From: an uncultured bacterium
GTDB taxonomy: Bacteria; Actinomycetota; Coriobacteriia; Coriobacteriales; Coriobacteriaceae
Assembly: GCA_905214615.1 (NCBI GenBank)
Contig: CAJMMX010000014.1
Span: 1 to 38,178, forward strand
Reading direction: 5' to 3'
DNA: 38,178 nucleotides
Position numbers and translations under genes: made by a program. Position 1 is the stretch's first letter, and every line of letters starts with the position of its first letter. This document shows positions 8,643 through 16,383 of the stretch, one piece after another. The notes beneath the pieces were generated by a model, which searched no databases, had not been told where the DNA came from, and was given only the letters and a program-made list of their open reading frames with translations.

Positions 8643-8693
8643 GGCTCATAAGATAGCAGCTCAAGCTGAGATTGCGCCGAGGAAGTACCGATT

Positions 8694-8742
8694 TACCGTG
8701 AACGGTAGGAAATCAGCGGTGAAACGCTATTTCACCGCTGAT
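8694..8742. promoter_or_regulatory. Two palindromes upstream of the RpiR gene
   Basis: TACCGT-GA-ACGGTA (8694-8707) is followed by a perfect 13-bp inverted repeat with a 5-base spacer (8712-8724 with 8730-8742, core GCGGTGAAA/TTTCACCGC). A further GATGAAAC box follows it. These lie 70-120 bases before the RpiR start and may mediate autoregulation. The GCGGTGAAA core also resembles the palindrome at 13580-13646, so a dispersed repeat is an alternative. A possible -10 (TAAGAT, 8777-8782) lies between here and the gene. Confidence 0.5.
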
Positions 8743-8811
8743 GAAACATTTTGCTTATTTTTCACCTCTCTTGACCTAAGATACAAAGCAAGCTAGGACC
8801 AAGGAGTAACC

Positions 8812-9675
8812 ATGGATAAGACAGGGGATGTGCTCAGCCACATCTGCGCGGTCATGAGCAGCCTATCCCCCTCGGAGAAGGCAATCGCAACGTATGTGCT
8901 CGACCACCCGTCGGATGTCGCAACGATGACCGTCCGCGAACTCGCCGCAGAAACCGGTACGTCACCGGCGTCTGTTTCGAGATTCGCAAGGACGCTTGAC
9001 TACCGAACCTATTCGGACATGCGTCTGGCGCTCGGCATATCCATCAGCAGGGCATCCGGCGAAGAAAAGGCCACGGACGGCAGGATTACTCTGGACGACG
9101 TCGAGGGCTCCATCAAGTACGTCCTGTCTCACAAGGTCAAGGAGCTCTCCCAAACCGCCTCGCTCATTGACTCCGATGACTTTTCGGCAGTCGTCAATCT
9201 GCTCCACAACGCCAACCTCGTCCTGATCGCGGGCGTCGGCAACTCGATTAACATGGGCGTAAACGCGGCGTTCAAGCTCTCGCAGGTTGGAGTCAGAGCG
9301 TTTTGCCCCAGTACCACCGAAGCCATGGTCTCCGTCGCAACCAGCCTCAAGGAGAATGACGTTCTGCTCGTCATTTCGACGTCCGGATACTCGAAGCGCC
9401 TCGTCAACATATTCGACTCTGCCGAGGATTCGAACACCCCCATCATCATGATCACAGACAACCCGGATACGCCGCTCGCGAAGCGTGCCACGCATATCAT
9501 CCGAGCCATCTCGCGAGATCAGGCCATCACCGGAACCGAGATCGCCTTCTCGCACAGCTCGATCAACTTCGTCATCGAGCTGCTGTTCCTCTTCCTGACC
9601 TCTTGCTGGGATGACCCGGTAGAGTTTAACAGGATCATCTCGAAGAATCTCATGGGAGACAAGCAATACAGCTAG
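8812..9675 (+). CDS. RpiR-family sugar-phosphate-responsive regulator
   Basis: A 287-residue RpiR/MurR-type regulator. The N-terminal winged helix (about 1-77) includes TVRELAAETGTSPASVSRFARTL. The C-terminal SIS domain (about 105-250) has AGVGNSINMGVNAAFKLSQVG and VISTSGYSKRLVN, which in this family bind a phosphosugar. AAGGAG lies just before the ATG. It is divergent from the MFS-aldolase-PTS operon and probably controls it through the GAAAC/GTTTC boxes in between. Whether it represses or activates is unknown. Confidence 0.92.
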   Translation: MDKTGDVLSHICAVMSSLSPSEKAIATYVLDHPSDVATMTVRELAAETGTSPASVSRFARTLDYRTYSDMRLALGISISRASGEEKATDGRITLDDVEGSIKYVLSHKVKELSQTASLIDSDDFSAVVNLLHNANLVLIAGVGNSINMGVNAAFKLSQVGVRAFCPSTTEAMVSVATSLKENDVLLVISTSGYSKRLVNIFDSAEDSNTPIIMITDNPDTPLAKRATHIIRAISRDQAITGTEIAFSHSSINFVIELLFLFLTSCWDDPVEFNRIISKNLMGDKQYS

Positions 9676-9724
9676 GACGACGCACGCCGGCGCACCGATG
9701 CCCAGACCGAAACGGGAGGACCCC

Positions 9725-10552
9725 TTGATAAAGCTCATCCTCGCAGACATGGATGGTACCCTGTTGCCGTTTGGCTCAAGGGTCGTATCGGAGCGCACGC
9801 ACAGCGCGATTCTTTCGGCGCTCGATGCGGGCATCGCGTTCGGCCCCGCAAGCGGGCGCGACTACGCCGACCTGGCCGATGCCTTTGACGGCGACGCGCG
9901 CTGTTTCTCGACCGGCATCATGGCCAACGGAAAGAAGGTCTTCTCCAGCGGCGAACTCGTGTTCAAAAAGACGCTCTCGACGGAGGCCCTCGTCAAGCTC
10001 GATAGCGCTGTACGCCCCTACGCGGGGACGTCACTCTGGCTAGTCGCCGATGTCGATGAGACAGGCAAGCGCTGCGAGCAGTTCCTCTGCGCCGTCGAGC
10101 CTGGCGACGAATTCGCCTTGGAAGTCGTTAAGGACTCCGGAAGAGACATGGCGCTCGGAGACGTGCCCACGAACCGTGACGTCATAACCGCCGGCATCTT
10201 CGTCAACGTCAGCTCCGCCCCGACGGAAGTCGTTCGGAGTCGATGCAAGGAAGCCTGCCCAGAACTTGATTTCCCCTCGCCCGTCCCATTCTTCCTCGAT
10301 GTTGTTCCGGCTGGCTGGAGCAAGGTAAACGGACTCGACGCGCTTCTCGGCAGCCTTGGGGTCACGCTGGACGAGGTCGCTTTTATCGGAGACTCGGAAA
10401 ACGACGTGACGCTCCTCGATAAGGTGCCGAACTCCTACGCAGTCGCGGGCGCGATGCCAGAGGCGAAGGCCGCGGCCCATCACCTGATCGGGAACGCAGC
10501 CGAGGACTCCGTCGCGAAGCTCATCGAACAGATTGTCCAGCAGCGAGGCTAG
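9725..10552 (+). CDS. Cof-type HAD-superfamily phosphatase
   Basis: A 275-residue HAD hydrolase of the Cof/type IIB group, usually a sugar-phosphate phosphatase. Near the N-terminus ADMDGTLL carries the nucleophile Asp8 and acid/base Asp10, and GDSENDVTLL near the C-terminus binds magnesium. I prefer the TTG at 9725, four bases after CGGGAGGA, to the ATG at 9698, which has no ribosome-binding site. It lies 49 bases after the RpiR gene and is probably cotranscribed with it. It could dephosphorylate an intermediate of the nearby PTS pathway to relieve sugar-phosphate stress (inference). Confidence 0.88.
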   Translation: MIKLILADMDGTLLPFGSRVVSERTHSAILSALDAGIAFGPASGRDYADLADAFDGDARCFSTGIMANGKKVFSSGELVFKKTLSTEALVKLDSAVRPYAGTSLWLVADVDETGKRCEQFLCAVEPGDEFALEVVKDSGRDMALGDVPTNRDVITAGIFVNVSSAPTEVVRSRCKEACPELDFPSPVPFFLDVVPAGWSKVNGLDALLGSLGVTLDEVAFIGDSENDVTLLDKVPNSYAVAGAMPEAKAAAHHLIGNAAEDSVAKLIEQIVQQRG

Positions 10553-10604
10553 GGTTCCGCCAGCGTGGCATGCGCCGCGTGCCTCGTCATCCGTTCGTGG
10601 CGCG

Positions 10605-10754
10605 CTACCTCGTGACGATCCAGAGCGTGGCCATCGTCGCGACGCCGATGCCTACGATGAGCGCGGCCCACAGGACGCGGACCACGGGGTTCATGTCGCC
10701 CGCCGCCACCATGTCGTTCGCGTGCCAGAACCAGCTCTCGTTTCCCTTGCGCAT
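10605..10754 (-). CDS. Small membrane protein, 49 residues, unknown
   Basis: An unrecognised small ORF read directly from the minus strand. AGGGAGG lies five bases before the ATG at 10754, a strong ribosome-binding site. The protein begins with a charged, tryptophan-containing stretch (MRKGNESWFWHANDMV) and then has one hydrophobic helix (about 23-46) ending in a short basic tail (TR). It is convergent with the HAD gene and is the last gene before rlmKL. No homologue comes to mind. The start signal plus helix make a real single-pass membrane peptide likely. Confidence 0.65.
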   Translation of the reverse strand: MRKGNESWFWHANDMVAAGDMNPVVRVLWAALIVGIGVATMATLWIVTR

Positions 10755-10972
10755 GATGCCCTCCCTTAGCCTCGATTACGCCATCTATGGCCGAGCAATC
10801 GCAGGTCACGTGCCATGGATTTGCCCTACGCCCAGCTTTCAGTTCTGTAAGGCGGCGGGAGCCTGTGCGAGGCCCCGAGTCCTGAGGCTGTTGCAATGAA
10901 AATGGGAATCAAGGGGCACGCATCAATCATATGGGTTCCTTTCGAGGGCGATGGCAAACGAAGCATCCATCA

Positions 10973-10978
10973 TATAAT
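10973..10978 (+). promoter_or_regulatory. -10 element of rlmKL
   Basis: A perfect TATAAT lies 27 bases before the rlmKL start codon. No good -35 box is seen at 16-18 bases upstream. The interval 10755-10972 holds no other gene I can support. Confidence 0.45.
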
Positions 10979-11005
10979 GGAGCGACGCAACCAGAGAGGT
11001 CACCC

Positions 11006-13576
11006 ATGGAATTTTATGCAAGCTGCCCCGAGGGCTTTGAGTCCGCACTCGCCGACGAGCTAAAACGGCTCGGGCTTTCGCATGTCCGCCGCCTCAAGGG
11101 CCGCGCCACGTTTGAGGGCGAGCTCGAGCAAGGCTACCGCGCCTGCCTGTGGTCGCGCCTGGCCAGCCGCGTGTTTGTGGTGCTCGGACGCTTTGAGGCA
11201 CAGGATGCCGACGAGCTGTACGATGCCGTTTACGACATTGCCTGGGAAAACATCGTCCGCCCCGGCGCCACCATTGCCATCACTGCCCGTGGTGTGACCG
11301 AGCAGCTGCGCAACACGCGCTTCTCTGCCCTGCGCGCCAAGGACGCATTGTGCGACCGCCTGGCCGAGACCACGGGCCGTCGCGCCGACGTCGATGCTGC
11401 CGACCCCGATGTCCACCTGCTGCTTTCGCTACGCCAGCGCCGTGCGAGCATAAGCCTGGACCTTTCGGGCGACCCGCTGTTCAAGCGCCTGCCGCCCGCC
11501 GCGACTCGAGCCGGCGAGGGCGCGCACGTGCTGCGCCCCGACTACGCCGCCCTGGTGTTGGCGCAGGTCGGCTGGACCGCGCTGTGCGAGCGCGAGCTGA
11601 CGGCCGACGATTACGAGAACGAAGCCCTGCCCACGCTGGTCGACGCCTCGTGCGCCGGCGGCGGTCTGCTGTTGGAGGCCGTGAACATCCTGACCGACCG
11701 CGCCCCGGGCGCCGCACGCGAGCGCTGGGGCTTTGAGGGCTGGCAGCTGCACGATGCCGCCCTATGGGAGCAACTGGTTGCCGAGGCACGCGAACGCGAG
11801 GCGGCAGCGCGTGAGCGCCAGGCACGCATCGTCGCCGTGGACATTGACCCCGCCGCCCGCAAGACCGCCGAGCGCATGGTCAAGTGCGCCGGTTACAAGC
11901 GCTTTGTCGATTTTTGCGCCGCCAAATCTGCCACCGTACTGGACCACGCGGGCGCCGTCGCCGGTGCCGCCCTCGTCGCGGATACGACCGAGACACCGCT
12001 GTCGCTTATGCATGACGCCATGACGCTGGTCGGCGAGCTGCGTCGCGCGCCCGAGCTTACCGCCGCGCCGGTCGCCGCGCTCACCCGCGACGGATTGCTG
12101 GCCCGCGCGCTCCACGCCGAGCCCGAGTGCTCGATCGCCGTCATGCCCAACAACGAGGAGGCGACCGTCGAAGTCTGGCCTTCGATCGACCACGCCGCCG
12201 CAGCGTTTGAGACTGCGACCAGCGCGGATGCCGAGGCCGAGGTTGCGGATGCCAACGACGTCATCAGCGACGAAGCCGCCGCTTCCGCCATGCCCGAGCC
12301 TGCCGCCATGCTCGACCTGGGCGACGGCAAGCCGCTGCCCGTGCTCATTCCCGAGTCCGAGCAGTTCGCCAACCGCCTGCGCAAGAACGCCCGCCTGCGC
12401 CGCAAGTGGGCCAAGCGCGAGGGCGTGAGCTGCTACCGCGTCTACGATGCCGACCTGCCCGATTACTCCGCCGCCATCGATCTGTACGAGGGCTGCCCGC
12501 AGACGCCGGGTCGCTGGCTCGTCATCGCCGAGTATGCCGCGCCCAAGACCATCGATCCCGCGCTAGCCCAGGCCCGCATGCTCGATATCTTGGCCATCGC
12601 GCCGCGCATCCTGGATGTTCCGGCCGAGCACGTGCACGCCAAGGCCCGCATGCGTTCGCGCGGCGGCTCGCAGTACGGCAAGCAGGGCGCCGGCAAGGGC
12701 GGATCGGGCGAACGCGCCAACATCGCGCGCCGTCGCCTCCCGCTCATCGAAGAGGGCGGCCTCACCTTTGCCGTCAACTTTGACGACTACCTGGACGTCG
12801 GCATCTTCTTGGACCACCGCGTCACCCGCAACCTGGTGCGCGAGCACGCCAAGCAGGCGCGCCGCTTCCTCAATCTGTTTGCCTACACCGGCACTGCCAC
12901 CTGCTACGCGGCCGATGGCGGCGTCGAGGAGACCGTGACGGTCGACCTCTCCAATACCTATCTGGACTGGGCCGAGCGCAACATGCGCCAGAACGGCTTT
13001 GTGGGGCCTCAGCATCATTTTGTGCGCGACGACGTGCTCGCCTGGATTCGCGACCAGCGCCAGACGCGCAACCGCTGGGACCTGATCTTTGTCGACCCGC
13101 CCACGTTCTCGAACTCGTCCAAGATGGGCCGCCGCACCTGGGATGTCCAGCGCGACCATGTTGAGCTTTTGGCTGGCGTATCGCGCCTGCTCGCGCAGGG
13201 CGGCCATGCCATCTTTAGCTGCAACCTGCGCGGCTTCCGCCCCGAAACGCGCAAGCTCGCCCGCGCGGGCGTGGTGCTGGAGGACATTACGGCGCAGACC
13301 ATCCCCGAGGACTTCGCGCGCAACCAGAAGGTGCACCACTGCTACATCGTGCGCCGCCTGCCCATCGAGGACGCCATGGCCGAGGTCGGCTTTAGCGCCG
13401 AGGAGATTGCCGAGCGAACCGAGGAACTGCGCAACCCCGAGGCCCGCAAGCCCCGTGCGGCAGTACCCGCGCACGCGCAGGCCGGCAACGGCAAGTCCAA
13501 CTTTTCCGGCAAGCCCTCCCCCGCCGGCAAGCCCAAAAAGAAGAAGTTCTACGCCAGCAAGCCCAAGGGCAAATAA
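11006..13576 (+). CDS. rlmL: Bifunctional 23S rRNA methyltransferase RlmK/RlmL, RlmL half degenerate
   Basis: An 856-residue fusion; the E. coli protein is about 700. The N-terminus matches THUMP-containing RlmL (FYASCPEGFESALADEL, LRNTRFSALRAKDALCDRL). At the RlmL methyltransferase motif I site this protein reads DASCAGGG (213-220) where DPMCGSGT is usual. The catalytic NPPYG motif is not found; an Ala-rich acidic insert lies there (about 310-440). The C-terminal RlmK half is intact: LDVGIFLDHR, FAYTGTAT (625-632) and DPPTFSNS (697-704). The last 40 residues are Lys/Pro-rich. RlmK makes m7G2069 in E. coli numbering. The N2-methylation of G2445 may be lost here. The start at 11006 follows GAGAGGT. 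Confidence 0.88.
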   Translation: MEFYASCPEGFESALADELKRLGLSHVRRLKGRATFEGELEQGYRACLWSRLASRVFVVLGRFEAQDADELYDAVYDIAWENIVRPGATIAITARGVTEQLRNTRFSALRAKDALCDRLAETTGRRADVDAADPDVHLLLSLRQRRASISLDLSGDPLFKRLPPAATRAGEGAHVLRPDYAALVLAQVGWTALCERELTADDYENEALPTLVDASCAGGGLLLEAVNILTDRAPGAARERWGFEGWQLHDAALWEQLVAEAREREAAARERQARIVAVDIDPAARKTAERMVKCAGYKRFVDFCAAKSATVLDHAGAVAGAALVADTTETPLSLMHDAMTLVGELRRAPELTAAPVAALTRDGLLARALHAEPECSIAVMPNNEEATVEVWPSIDHAAAAFETATSADAEAEVADANDVISDEAAASAMPEPAAMLDLGDGKPLPVLIPESEQFANRLRKNARLRRKWAKREGVSCYRVYDADLPDYSAAIDLYEGCPQTPGRWLVIAEYAAPKTIDPALAQARMLDILAIAPRILDVPAEHVHAKARMRSRGGSQYGKQGAGKGGSGERANIARRRLPLIEEGGLTFAVNFDDYLDVGIFLDHRVTRNLVREHAKQARRFLNLFAYTGTATCYAADGGVEETVTVDLSNTYLDWAERNMRQNGFVGPQHHFVRDDVLAWIRDQRQTRNRWDLIFVDPPTFSNSSKMGRRTWDVQRDHVELLAGVSRLLAQGGHAIFSCNLRGFRPETRKLARAGVVLEDITAQTIPEDFARNQKVHHCYIVRRLPIEDAMAEVGFSAEEIAERTEELRNPEARKPRAAVPAHAQAGNGKSNFSGKPSPAGKPKKKKFYASKPKGK

Positions 13577-13579
13577 CAA

Positions 13580-13646
13580 AGTTGCGGTGGAATACGGACT
13601 GTTTTGCCTGGAATTAGGCAAATTTAGACCGTATTTCACCGCAACT
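13580..13646. repeat. Long nested palindrome between convergent genes
   Basis: An 18-bp stem (13580-13597 with 13629-13646; AGTTGCGGTG... arms) has one G/T position that would be a G-U pair in RNA. It encloses a second stem, TTTGCCT/AGGCAAA. It lies between the convergent rlmKL and kdpE genes and could end transcription from both, although no T-run follows. Its GCGGTG-AAT and TTTCACCGC parts resemble the palindrome at 8712-8742, so it may be a dispersed REP-like element. Confidence 0.65.
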
Positions 13647-13670
13647 CATATTGGGATGGTGGTTGGCGAT

Positions 13671-14384
13671 CTAGCCTTGGATGACTAGGCGGTAGCCAAT
13701 GCCTACGTGCGTTTGGATATAGCGCGGATGCGCGGGGTCGGACTCGATCTTCTTACGCAACGTGCCCATAAAGACGCGCAGGCTCGCCAGATCGCTCTTG
13801 GTCGCCGTACCCCAAATCTCGTGCAATATAAACTGGTGCGTCAGCACCTTGTCGGCGTTGTGTGCCAGCAAGCAGAGCAACTTGTACTCGATCGGCGTCA
13901 GGTGCAGCTCCTCGCCATCCATCGTGGCGATGCCGGCGTCAAAATCGATATGCAGCTCACCGGTATCGAACGAGCCCTCGGAGGCAACACCGCCCGTTTG
14001 CGCATACGAAAGGCGCCTGAGCGTCGTGCGAATGCGCGCGAGCAGCTCTTCGACCGAAAACGGCTTGGTCAGGTAGTCGTCGGCACCGGCATCGAGTGCG
14101 CGGATCTTGTCCGCGTCTTCGCTGCGCGCCGAAACCACAATGATCGGCATGCCCGACCATGCGCGCACCGACTCCACCACCTTGACGCCATCCATATCGG
14201 GTAGGCCCAGATCGAGCAGCACAATGCTCGGTGCCTGCGACGAGGCGGCGGCGATGGCGGCATGTGCGGTCTCCACGGCCATATGGCGCAAGCCGTGCGC
14301 CTCGAGCGCGGCGACGATAAGGTTGCGGACGGCGGGATCGTCCTCAACGACCAAGATGAGCGGTTTCACGGCAGAGTTCGGCAC
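13671..14384 (-). CDS. kdpE: KdpE-type response regulator
   Basis: A 237-residue OmpR/KdpE-class response regulator. The receiver has phospho-acceptor Asp58 (VLLDLGLPD) and Lys107 (LTKPF). The C-terminal winged helix ends in RKKIESDPAHPRYIQTHVGIGYRL, very typical of KdpE. A GTG at 14384 was chosen because AAGGAG lies seven bases upstream and it falls four bases after the kdpD stop. No kdpFABC genes are in the window. The nearby Kup transporter is the plausible target. Confidence 0.88.
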   Translation of the reverse strand: MPNSAVKPLILVVEDDPAVRNLIVAALEAHGLRHMAVETAHAAIAAASSQAPSIVLLDLGLPDMDGVKVVESVRAWSGMPIIVVSARSEDADKIRALDAGADDYLTKPFSVEELLARIRTTLRRLSYAQTGGVASEGSFDTGELHIDFDAGIATMDGEELHLTPIEYKLLCLLAHNADKVLTHQFILHEIWGTATKSDLASLRVFMGTLRKKIESDPAHPRYIQTHVGIGYRLVIQG

Positions 14385-14388
14385 GGCG

Positions 14389-16014
14389 CTACTCCTTATC
14401 AAACGAAACATCGGCGGCGGGAAGCTCAATCGTAAAGACCGAGCCGTGCGGGTCCGCCGCGGCAACCTCTATGCTACCGCCATGCGCCAACGCAATGGAG
14501 CGGCAGAGCGAAAGACCCAGGCCCACGCTGCGATGGCTGTCGGCAAGACCGTGGTTGGCGGTGTAGAACGACTCAAAGATTCGCTCGCGGTCCTCGGGTG
14601 CGATGCCCGGCCCGTCATCGGCAACCGAGCACGCCACGCGTCCATCGCCGGCGTCAATCGAGATCACGATATGCGAGCCTGCGGGCGTGTAGGTAATGGC
14701 ATTGTTCACCAGGTTTACCACCAGCTGCACCATCAGGCGTGCATCGACGTTGACGAGCGCCGGCTCATCGCACGCCACCACCTTAAGGTCGTGCTCGCGC
14801 ACGGCCGGATTTACATGGCGCAGTGCCTCCTCGACGATATCGTCCATAAGCTCGAGCGTTGTCGACAGATGCATGCCGCCGCCCTCGAGCTTGGTGATGG
14901 CAAGCAGGTTCTCGACGGTGGCGTTGAGCCACAGCGCATCCGAGCGAATGGATAGCAGCAGGCCGCGGCGCGTCTGGGCATCGAGCACCGCGGTGCCGGT
15001 CGAGCCCTGGTCGAGCAGCACGTCGGCATTACCCGAAATACTGGTAAGCGGCGTGCGCAGATCGTGCGAGATGGAGCGCAGCAGATTGGCGCGCAGCTGC
15101 TCATTTTTGGCAAGCACCGCCGCCTCCTCGCGGGCCTCCATGGCGCGAGCGCGATCGAGTGCCAGTTCGCCTTCGCTCACGATGGCATCGGCAAGTGTCC
15201 GCTCCTCGTGCGTCAGCACGTCGGGCTCGGCAACGATAGCCAGCACGCCCACCACCGAGGCGGGATCGCCCGCGCGCACCATGGTGTCGCCCGAGCGCAC
15301 GGTCAGGTAGATGCCGTAGAACGCCGAGCCGCCGAAGGTGGCATCGAGCGGCGTTCCCACATAGGCGGACGCCGAGAGCCGCGGCGGCATCTGCGGCGCC
15401 AGTTCATGCACCGGCGCGACATCGCCCACGGCCGTGTATGTCGCACGCGGCAGCAGGTCATCGCCCTCGACGTCGGCGCTGTACCACACGACAGGACAGC
15501 CCGAAAGACGCGCCAGCTGCGTTGCCATAGCATGGACAATCTGCTGCTGATCGGCGCAGCGCTGCAGCATGCGGTTGGTCTCGAGCACCATCTGCGTGCG
15601 GCGGTCGCTGGCGGCGGCCTGCGCCAAGGCGCGGCGCAGGGCCAACGCGATCGAACTCGACACAAGCGAGACCGCAAACATGATGAAGAACATGCCGGGA
15701 TAAACACGGTCGATAAACGACAGCGAGTAGCGCGGGTCAACAAACAAGAAGTTGTAGAGCGCCACGGCGGCAGCCGAGCTCAGCAAGCAATACAGGCGGC
15801 TCCAGGTAAAGAATGCGCACAGCTGCACGGCGAACACATAGACGATCATGATGCTCGGCGCGAGACCCGGATGGTCGAGCAGCGCGCCCACAATCGTCGC
15901 CGCGACCAACAGCCCCACCGATACGCAGGCGTCATACAGAGGAGTGCGGCGCGTCAGCGTTGTGCGCCGCCACCAAAAGCTATCGGCAATATCGCCGTCC
16001 GTACGGACGTCCAT
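14389..16014 (-). CDS. kdpD: KdpD-like sensor kinase lacking the N-terminal KdpD domain
   Basis: A 541-residue histidine kinase. It has four hydrophobic segments (about 28-125, the DUF4118 module of KdpD), then a GAF-like sensor region, a HisKA domain with phospho-His317 (SISHDLRTPLTS) and an HATPase domain (NLVNNAITYTP, DDGPGIAPED, GLGLSLC). The roughly 400-residue cytoplasmic KdpD/USP region of classical KdpD (about 890 residues in E. coli) is missing, and no coding sequence for it precedes the gene. AGGG lies before the ATG. It is cotranscribed with kdpE. Signal input must differ from the classical protein. Confidence 0.88.
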   Translation of the reverse strand: MDVRTDGDIADSFWWRRTTLTRRTPLYDACVSVGLLVAATIVGALLDHPGLAPSIMIVYVFAVQLCAFFTWSRLYCLLSSAAAVALYNFLFVDPRYSLSFIDRVYPGMFFIMFAVSLVSSSIALALRRALAQAAASDRRTQMVLETNRMLQRCADQQQIVHAMATQLARLSGCPVVWYSADVEGDDLLPRATYTAVGDVAPVHELAPQMPPRLSASAYVGTPLDATFGGSAFYGIYLTVRSGDTMVRAGDPASVVGVLAIVAEPDVLTHEERTLADAIVSEGELALDRARAMEAREEAAVLAKNEQLRANLLRSISHDLRTPLTSISGNADVLLDQGSTGTAVLDAQTRRGLLLSIRSDALWLNATVENLLAITKLEGGGMHLSTTLELMDDIVEEALRHVNPAVREHDLKVVACDEPALVNVDARLMVQLVVNLVNNAITYTPAGSHIVISIDAGDGRVACSVADDGPGIAPEDRERIFESFYTANHGLADSHRSVGLGLSLCRSIALAHGGSIEVAAADPHGSVFTIELPAADVSFDKE

Positions 16015-16042
16015 CAGCGCCCTGCCCCTCTCTCAAAAACAA

Positions 16043-16081
16043 AAACCACCACAAAGGGGACAGGCACCTTTGTGGTGGTTT
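16043..16081 (-). terminator. Rho-independent terminator before kdpD
   Basis: A perfect 15-bp inverted repeat (16043-16057 with 16067-16081; AACCACCACAAAGG core) with a nine-base loop. On the minus strand it is followed by a T-rich run (TTTTTGTTTTT). It ends the kup and small-membrane-protein transcript just before kdpD. A third partial copy of the arm (CTTGTGGTGGTT) follows at about 16085-16097. The GGGGACAGGCACC loop-side sequence gives it the look of a dispersed Coriobacterial repeat. Confidence 0.75.
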
Positions 16082-16127
16082 CCCCTTGTGGTGGTTCCAA
16101 GTGTATAGCCTTTGCAACCGGCGGTCG

Positions 16128-16352
16128 CTAGACAAACAGCACGTGCGCGAGCAGGGCACACACGCACACCGCTCCAAATACCAGTGCCACGATCGAAATT
16201 ACGCGATCGGCCATATCCATGTTGGCACGGTTCGTCAAAAACCGATCTTCGGCGGCGTCGGCACGTGCCTCACGTACCAGCTCGGCAACCACCTCGCGGC
16301 CATCAAGCATCTTTGCATCCATGTTTGCCTCCCCGGCCTCAATCTTGTCCAT
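16128..16352 (-). CDS. Small membrane protein, 74 residues, unknown
   Basis: An unrecognised small protein with a charged, alpha-helical N-terminal 45 residues (EAGEAN, AKMLDGREVVAELVREARAD) and one C-terminal transmembrane segment (about 49-73, VISIVALVFGAVCVCALLAHVLFV). It begins 31 bases after the kup stop on the same strand and is likely cotranscribed. GGAG lies about ten bases before the ATG; an internal Met11 is an alternative start. Its position after kup suggests a possible accessory role in potassium uptake, but nothing in the sequence proves it. Confidence 0.6.
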   Translation of the reverse strand: MDKIEAGEANMDAKMLDGREVVAELVREARADAAEDRFLTNRANMDMADRVISIVALVFGAVCVCALLAHVLFV

Positions 16353-16383
16353 CGAAAACCAACTCCGTGCAACCTGTCGGCGC

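Noticed and set aside
7426..8796. 456-codon plus-strand frame
   Set aside because: It is antisense to the MFS gene, has a biased charged composition (many Glu, Asp, Arg, His) and no start signal. It is a shadow of high-GC coding DNA.
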